A stretch of DNA of 35,960 bases. Source: JALQXV01 sp051005235 (GTDB taxonomy: Bacteria > Patescibacteriota > Saccharimonadia > Saccharimonadales > 2-12-FULL-41-12). Under the pieces are notes generated by a model. The model saw only the letters and a list, made by a program, of their open reading frames with translations, had not been told where the DNA came from and searched no databases. Position 1 is the stretch's first letter; every line of letters starts with the position of its first letter. Below, piece after piece: positions 31,417-35,960 of this stretch. Made by a program: the position numbers and the translations under genes. The DNA is taken from the NCBI GenBank assembly GCA_051005235.1, contig JBPCJO010000021.1, positions 1-35,960 on the forward strand, read 5' to 3'.

Positions 31417-33297
31417 CTATTTAAGGACAGCTTTAACACGGCGCACGCCGGCGCTGGAGGCTTCTTCTTTGGTGATCTTGAAGCGTTTACCGCCTTCGGC
31501 TAAGACGCCGGTATGCTCGACGTGTGGTCCGCCACAGATTTCGATGCTAAAAGCTGGCTGGTTAGCTTCGCTCATAACGTATACCTTAACTGCGTCGCCA
31601 TATTTGTCGCCGAATGCGCCTTTAGCGCCCATTTTAAAGGCAACGTCCACTGGTAACTCCTTCCAGACAACCGCGAGATCCTTATCAATTTCCTCATTCA
31701 CAATCCGTTCAACTTCGTCGAGTTGCTGGCGGGTCACCTTTTCGTGGTGATTAAAGTCAAAACGGGTCCGTTCGGCCGTCACATTGGAGCCTCGTTGTAC
31801 GACATGGTCGCCAAGCACTCTCCGAAGCGCCTCGTACATTAAATGTGTCGCAGTGTGTAGTTTGACGGTTTCGCCAGAATGATCGGCCAGACCACCTTTA
31901 AATACGCCTTTACTGGCTGTTTGGCTGCGTTCACGCTGCTCACTGAGCAGAGCGTCAAATTCGGTTCGCCAGTTTTCATCTAATTTGATGTCTTGTTTAG
32001 AAATCTCTTCAACACTTAGCTCTACCGGAAAACCATAGGTATCTTGTAACATAAAGATTGCTTTGCCGCCGATACTGCCGCTGGCAGCAAGTTTACTGAA
32101 CTCACGTAGACCCTTACGGAGTGTTTCGCGGAAAATTCGTTCCTCGCGAATTAGTACGTCAATCACCTTTTGGCGATTTTGAGCAACCTCAGGGTAATCT
32201 TGGTGATATAAGTCAGCAATCACCGGTACGACTTGTTCGAGAAAGTTCTGTTCAATGCCAAGTTCAAAGGCAAAACGAATGGCGCGGCGTAGCAAGCGGC
32301 GCATGACATAACCTTGTTCTTTGTTAGAAGGTACGACACCGTCAACAGCTAAGAAAGTGGCGGCGCGCAGGTGATCGGCAATGACGCGCATACTTTGGGT
32401 ATGTGCATCGTATTTTTTGCCACTGAGGGTCTGTAATTGTTCGATAATCGGCCACATGACACTAATCTTGAACACGTCAGGGCTGTCTATTGCTGCGGCG
32501 GCGATGCGCTCAAGGCCGCCGCCAAAGTCAACGTTTTGTTTGTCTAGAGGAGTAAAACCGTCTTCAGTCCGCAAATATTGCATAAATACCTGGTTGCCAA
32601 TTTCCATGAACCGTCCGCTGTCGCTGGCGGGGTGCGGTAAACCATAGCCTTCGGCATGGTTTTCTTCGCCAAAATCATAAAATACTTCGCTGTCTGGACC
32701 ACAAGGGTCGCCGACTGGAGTTTTATCTAAACCGCCGCCCCGTGACCACCAGTTTTCGCCATCATCATAAAAGAAGATCCGGCCGTCTTGCAGGCCGTTT
32801 TTATTACCGACTTCTTGGCTGCCAACTTCTACGATCTTGGCGTCGATTCCCTTTTTGGCGAACAATTCTTTCCAGATCTCAGCCGACTCGCTGTCGCGCT
32901 CAATGCCATATTTTTCGTCACCGATAAAACAGGTTACGTAAATTTTATTAGGGTCTAAGCCCACCACATCAGTTAAGAACTCAAAAAACCAACTGATTTG
33001 TTGCTTTTTAAAATAATCACCCAGGCTCCAGTTACCGAGCATCTCAAATGAGGTAGTGTGGCGGTTATTGCCAACATCCTCAATGTCCTGGGCGCGCAAG
33101 CATGGCTGACTGTCGACAAGCCGACTACCAGCCGGATGCGTTTCACCGAGCAAATAAGGCAATAGCGGCTGCATACCGGAGCCAGTAAACAAGGTCGTGG
33201 GGTCATCTTGCGGCACTAAAAGGGCGCGCGGTATGTGCGTATGCCCGCGAGACTTAAAAAACTCAATGTATTTATTGCGGATTGTTTGTGCGTCCAT
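31417..33297 (-). CDS. alaS: Alanyl-tRNA synthetase lacking the C-terminal C-Ala domain
   Basis: 626 residues against about 876 in E. coli. The N-terminal class II aminoacylation core is complete (TGSGMQPLLPYLLGETHP, RHTTSFEMLGNWSLGDYF, DPCGPDSEVFYDFG, NVDFGGGLERI) and the editing domain keeps its zinc ligands in HTATH (481-485) and CGGPH (588-592). The protein ends shortly after (SSAGVRRVKAVLK), so the dimerising C-Ala domain is absent, not frameshifted. It charges tRNA-Ala and clears Ser/Gly mischarging. TAGACT lies nine bases before the ATG and no Shine-Dalgarno is present. Confidence 0.95.
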   Translation of the reverse strand: MDAQTIRNKYIEFFKSRGHTHIPRALLVPQDDPTTLFTGSGMQPLLPYLLGETHPAGSRLVDSQPCLRAQDIEDVGNNRHTTSFEMLGNWSLGDYFKKQQISWFFEFLTDVVGLDPNKIYVTCFIGDEKYGIERDSESAEIWKELFAKKGIDAKIVEVGSQEVGNKNGLQDGRIFFYDDGENWWSRGGGLDKTPVGDPCGPDSEVFYDFGEENHAEGYGLPHPASDSGRFMEIGNQVFMQYLRTEDGFTPLDKQNVDFGGGLERIAAAAIDSPDVFKISVMWPIIEQLQTLSGKKYDAHTQSMRVIADHLRAATFLAVDGVVPSNKEQGYVMRRLLRRAIRFAFELGIEQNFLEQVVPVIADLYHQDYPEVAQNRQKVIDVLIREERIFRETLRKGLREFSKLAASGSIGGKAIFMLQDTYGFPVELSVEEISKQDIKLDENWRTEFDALLSEQRERSQTASKGVFKGGLADHSGETVKLHTATHLMYEALRRVLGDHVVQRGSNVTAERTRFDFNHHEKVTRQQLDEVERIVNEEIDKDLAVVWKELPVDVAFKMGAKGAFGDKYGDAVKVYVMSEANQPAFSIEICGGPHVEHTGVLAEGGKRFKITKEEASSAGVRRVKAVLK

Positions 33298-33306
33298 ATC
33301 TGTTTC

Positions 33307-33312
33307 AGTCTA
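33307..33312 (-). promoter_or_regulatory. Leaderless-type -10 box of alaS
   Basis: TAGACT on the minus strand ends nine bases before the alaS ATG. A second box, TATAAT (complement of 33337-33342 region), lies further upstream and could give a leadered transcript instead. Confidence 0.35.
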
Positions 33313-33349
33313 GCAGATTATTAGGGTAAGTCGTGAATTATAACCTGAA

Positions 33350-33376
33350 TTTCAAAACTCCTGTATGTTGTCAGGA
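33350..33376 (-). terminator. Weak terminator candidate after mnmA
   Basis: On the minus strand TCCTG (33372-33376 complement), an eight-base loop and CAGGA (33359-33363 complement) are followed by GTTTTGAAATT. Both stem and T tail are short. Confidence 0.25.
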
Positions 33377-33391
33377 CACTCTGTAAAATCG

Positions 33392-34459
33392 CTAGGCGAC
33401 TGCAGAAATGATACCGCCGCCGATAACGCGGTCACCGTCGTATACTACGGCGGACTGGCCGGCGGCAACGGCCCGCTGTTGGTCGGCCAGCTCAATTATT
33501 GCCGAGTCGGCCGTTACCAAAATAGTGCACTTAATCAGCGGGCCTCGGTATCGCAGCCGAACTTGGTAGGTTTGGTCGAGCGGTGCTTTATTTATCCAAT
33601 GGACGCTTCGCAACGTAACCGCATGGCTCCAGAGTGAGGCGTCCTGCAGGTCGGCGGTAACGTAGACCGTATTTAATGCCATGTCTTTGTGAGTTACGTA
33701 GTATGGCAGTCCGCCGCCGACGTCGAGGCCGTGGCGTTGGCCGATAGTATAAAATATAACGCCGTCGTGCTGGCCGATGGTTTGGCTGTGGCTGTCTATA
33801 ATAGGCCCAGGTTTGGCAGTAACATACTGCTTTAAGAATTCTTTGATGCCTACTTTGCCTACAAAGCAGATGCCCTGGCTGTCTTTTTTGTCGGCGGTTG
33901 GTAAGTTAAAGTCGTGGGCACGGGCGCGAACGTCGGCTTTAGTGGTAAAATCGCCAATCGGAAATAATGTTTTGCCCAAAGCCTGTTCACTTACCCGATA
34001 CAAGAAATAGGTTTGATCTTTGATCTTGTTGGCAGCGACGTGCAGCGAACCAGTCCCATCCCCACCATGAGTAACCCGGGCGTAGTGACCAGTCGCGATC
34101 ATGTCAGCGCCCTGTTCTAGGGCGGCCTCAAGAAATAGTTTAAACTTGATTTCTTGGTTGCACATTATGTCTGGATTGGGCGTACGGCCAATTTTATATT
34201 CGTCGATCATATAATCGACGACTTTTTGACGGTATTGCTCCTCAAAATCAAAAACTTTTAGGTCAATGCCGAGTCGGACGGTCACCCGTTTAGCGTCCTG
34301 AAAGTCTTCTTTCCAAGGACATATAAAGCCGGGAATATCTTGGGTCCAGTTTTTCATGTAGACACCGACAACCTTGTAGCCTTGCTCTAACAACAAAGCA
34401 GCGCTCAGCGAACTGTCGACGCCACCGCTCATACCAACATAAACTGTTTTTGCACTCAT
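33392..34459 (-). CDS. mnmA: tRNA-specific 2-thiouridylase MnmA
   Basis: 355 residues. The PP-loop GMSGGVDSS (9-17) binds ATP; catalytic cysteines are Cys100 in DIMCNQEIKF and Cys198 in SQGICFVGK. The central and C-terminal beta-barrel domains are present (FYTIGQRHGLDVGGG). It thiolates U34 of Lys, Glu and Gln tRNAs. It starts six bases after the surface-protein stop and is probably translated from the same transcript. Confidence 0.95.
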   Translation of the reverse strand: MSAKTVYVGMSGGVDSSLSAALLLEQGYKVVGVYMKNWTQDIPGFICPWKEDFQDAKRVTVRLGIDLKVFDFEEQYRQKVVDYMIDEYKIGRTPNPDIMCNQEIKFKLFLEAALEQGADMIATGHYARVTHGGDGTGSLHVAANKIKDQTYFLYRVSEQALGKTLFPIGDFTTKADVRARAHDFNLPTADKKDSQGICFVGKVGIKEFLKQYVTAKPGPIIDSHSQTIGQHDGVIFYTIGQRHGLDVGGGLPYYVTHKDMALNTVYVTADLQDASLWSHAVTLRSVHWINKAPLDQTYQVRLRYRGPLIKCTILVTADSAIIELADQQRAVAAGQSAVVYDGDRVIGGGIISAVA

Positions 34460-34465
34460 ATATGA

Positions 34466-35365
34466 CTAGCTGACGTCTTCGCCTTGCTCGAGGCGCTTAC
34501 GCAGTACGAACAACTCGTATCTTTTGCCAAGCCAGAACGAGCTAATTAATAGCGGGAGCGTTATGGCCGCCGGCTGCCATAATACTTTTGTCTGAACAAC
34601 GGTGGCATTAGACCCGCCACCATCGCCACTCGCGCTGCCAGTGCCACCCTGCCCGACTGAGCCGTTAGATACTCCAACTAATTGCAGAAAGGCAATATTA
34701 CCGTCTTTATCGGTAGCGCGAATAATAATGTTAAAAACACCGGCGGAGTCGTAAATGTGAGTAATATTGAAGTTACCTGGAGAAGCTTGACTGATGATGT
34801 CAGCGGTTTTACCATCGCCCCAATCAACCGTTATTGCATACGGCCCAACCCCACCCGTCAGGGTAATCGGCCACGTCAATGTTTGGCCAGGGTTAGCGCC
34901 ACGCTTGGCAAAGGCACTGGTCAGCGAAATACGATTGGGAATGAACGCGCCGGTAAACGGAAGCGTCACAACTACAATATTAGAGTCCGGGCCAGCTTGA
35001 TCCAGATCGTCGTAAACTCGGGCAACCAGCTCGTTGCGACCGCTAAACAAATCTATCGGTATCGAAAAGCTGCCATTAACGCACATCACCGAGCCAGCAA
35101 AGACGTTGTTTTTGAAGATTTTGACAAGCAGGCCGGTGGGGCAAATACCGGTCACCTTTGTAGGCAACTCGGTTATAACAGCCCCGTCACGCGGGAATGA
35201 AATGGTCGCCCCGGTCGTCGGTGGCGCCGCATTAATACGACCCTCTAAACCAACCGAACCCGTTTCTTCGGCGGCAAACGTTTTAGCCGGCACTATCGAC
35301 ACCAAAAAAAACAATACCCCTGTAAGAAATATTGCTTTAATTGTTTGTCGTACGTAGTAACGCAT
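34466..35365 (-). CDS. Surface protein with PKD-like domain and two membrane helices
   Basis: 299 residues. An N-terminal signal segment (about 9-31, ending VPAKTFAAE) is followed by Ig-like beta sandwiches: about 50-140 (GATISFPRDGAVITELPTKV) and a PKD-type domain at about 148-220 (YAITVDWGDGKT, HIYDSAGVFNIIIRATDKDGN). A Gly/Ser-rich linker and a C-terminal helix (about 262-280) with a charged tail end it. It is therefore displayed on the cell surface with both ends near the membrane. The ligand is unknown. It starts ten bases after the upstream DUF916-like gene stop and leads directly into mnmA. Confidence 0.75.
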   Translation of the reverse strand: MRYYVRQTIKAIFLTGVLFFLVSIVPAKTFAAEETGSVGLEGRINAAPPTTGATISFPRDGAVITELPTKVTGICPTGLLVKIFKNNVFAGSVMCVNGSFSIPIDLFSGRNELVARVYDDLDQAGPDSNIVVVTLPFTGAFIPNRISLTSAFAKRGANPGQTLTWPITLTGGVGPYAITVDWGDGKTADIISQASPGNFNITHIYDSAGVFNIIIRATDKDGNIAFLQLVGVSNGSVGQGGTGSASGDGGGSNATVVQTKVLWQPAAITLPLLISSFWLGKRYELFVLRKRLEQGEDVS

Positions 35366-35375
35366 ATAGGCAGTA

Positions 35376-35960
35376 CTACTTACGTGGTTTTTTTGGCTGA
35401 GGTTTTGTGGTTTTAAATTTTTTGTGGCTTAGCTTTTTCTTGCGAATCACGTAGACCAAGACCGCGACTACCGCAGCTAGCAAGACAATCAGGATCAAGA
35501 CAAGCAACCAGACAGGGATCACCCAGAATGATTTAGCGGCGCTGGCGATGCTACCATTTTTACCGTAGCCGATGTTACCAACTACTGAGTGCTTTCCAAA
35601 TGAACCGACGTTCTTGACCTCGTCTTTAAAGATTCGGTTAGAGTCGGGTAGTATGTTGCCTTTTGGATCGGTATTGTTAATTTCGTAAGAATGGACTACG
35701 TTGCCGCCTTTTTTAACTTCGATAACACCGAATGGCTTAATGAAGCTTTTACCGTTGTTCTTTAGGTTAAACGCAACTTCGGTTGGCTTTTGGTAGAAGA
35801 TTCCTAGGAACTTCTTACCACCAATGAGCTTGACACTTTGAACCTGCATACCTTCGGTAATGTCACCGGGTACTTCGATTAGGAGGATGGTACCCACACT
35901 AGCGGTTAGCGAAATTTCTTGAGGTTGGGCAGCTTGCGCTTCTGGCACAGCCTGGTATCT
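35376..35960 (-). CDS. DUF916-like surface protein, partial at right edge
   Basis: At least 194 residues; no in-frame stop occurs before the right edge, and the first visible residues (RYQAVPEAQAAQPQEI) look like the end of a signal peptide, so the true start lies outside. The outer domain has an Ig-like pattern with VAFNLKNNGKSFIKPFGVIEV and NILPDSNRIF, typical of DUF916-like proteins common in Patescibacteria. A transmembrane helix near the end (VWLLVLILIVLLAAVVAVLVYV) and a very basic tail (RKKKLSHKKFKTTK) follow. It probably forms a surface pair with the PKD protein downstream in the same operon. Confidence 0.65.
   Translation of the reverse strand, partial: RYQAVPEAQAAQPQEISLTASVGTILLIEVPGDITEGMQVQSVKLIGGKKFLGIFYQKPTEVAFNLKNNGKSFIKPFGVIEVKKGGNVVHSYEINNTDPKGNILPDSNRIFKDEVKNVGSFGKHSVVGNIGYGKNGSIASAAKSFWVIPVWLLVLILIVLLAAVVAVLVYVIRKKKLSHKKFKTTKPQPKKPRK

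Noticed and set aside
34682..35200. 172-codon open frame antisense to the PKD surface protein
   Set aside because: It is fully nested in a gene with signal peptide, PKD motif and good operon spacing; no promoter or start signal of its own.
1..35960. Alternative genetic code with UGA as glycine
   Set aside because: The exporter ends at TGA directly after a normal C-terminus and no conserved gene here has an in-frame TGA.
1..35960. CRISPR array, insertion sequence or prophage
   Set aside because: No regularly spaced direct repeats, transposase, integrase or structural phage genes are present; the holin-family and baseplate-J-like names refer to chromosomal membrane proteins here.

Overview
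The window reads as one contiguous stretch of a reduced Candidate Phyla Radiation (Patescibacteria) chromosome, most likely a Saccharibacteria (TM7) relative of moderate GC. This assignment is an inference from gene content: a short UvrC, an alanyl-tRNA synthetase that stops after its editing domain, an FtsA-like protein in an operon with a membrane protein carrying a baseplate-J-like domain, a DUF916-like surface protein, and dense gene packing with 4-23 base overlaps. TGA acts as a normal stop (for example 15292-15294), which argues against the SR1/Gracilibacteria code in which UGA encodes glycine. No phage, insertion sequence, CRISPR array or rRNA is visible.

Layout. 1-4360: the first codons of a probable BrnT-like toxin gene run off the left edge; then a nucleotidyltransferase, tRNA-Gly and tRNA-Phe, a slipin/stomatin, an HTH protein with a possible LAGLIDADG-like C-terminus next to tRNA-Val, an unusual Ser/Thr kinase, and tRNA-Leu. 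4361-9770: FAD-linked oxidase, then (transcribed leftward from pepP) a pepP - small membrane protein - secG - oligopeptide-binding protein cluster. 9771-13217: an operator-like repeat cluster, then uvrC with an SGNH hydrolase, and the tRNA hydroxylase trhO. 13218-16158: a plus-strand island with an ABC exporter behind a structured leader and an 8-cysteine secreted protein of unknown function. 16155-18841: methyltransferase with bL25, DedA, and an unknown 157-residue protein. 18849-23928: uvrA, a PGPGW membrane protein, a 60-residue membrane protein and exonuclease I. 24011-26402: LysM-CHAP cell-wall hydrolase with obg. 26736-31162: an overlapping operon ftsA-like - membrane baseplate-J-like protein - ruvX - mltG that ends in a clear terminator. 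31417-35960: two surface proteins, mnmA and alaS.

Functional themes are envelope growth and cell-wall remodelling (MltG, LysM-CHAP, FtsA-like, SecG, kinase, DedA, secreted and surface proteins), excision repair (UvrA, UvrC, ExoI), tRNA supply and modification (four tRNAs, MnmA, TrhO, AlaRS, possibly a CmoM-like methyltransferase) and peptide uptake and turnover (peptide-binding protein, PepP).

Two sequence-level features stand out. First, many genes begin only 6-9 bases after a TATAAT-like box with no Shine-Dalgarno site, a pattern expected for leaderless mRNAs, while others have clear GGAGG-type sites. Second, a perfect 24-bp-arm palindrome between alaS and the ftsA-like gene has a diverged copy between trhO and uvrC, so it looks like a dispersed intergenic element. 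I see no single obviously new multi-gene defence or mobile system; the best candidates for new biology are these regulatory and repeat patterns, the FtsA-like/membrane-protein operon, the kinase with a large insertion, and the 8-cysteine secreted protein.
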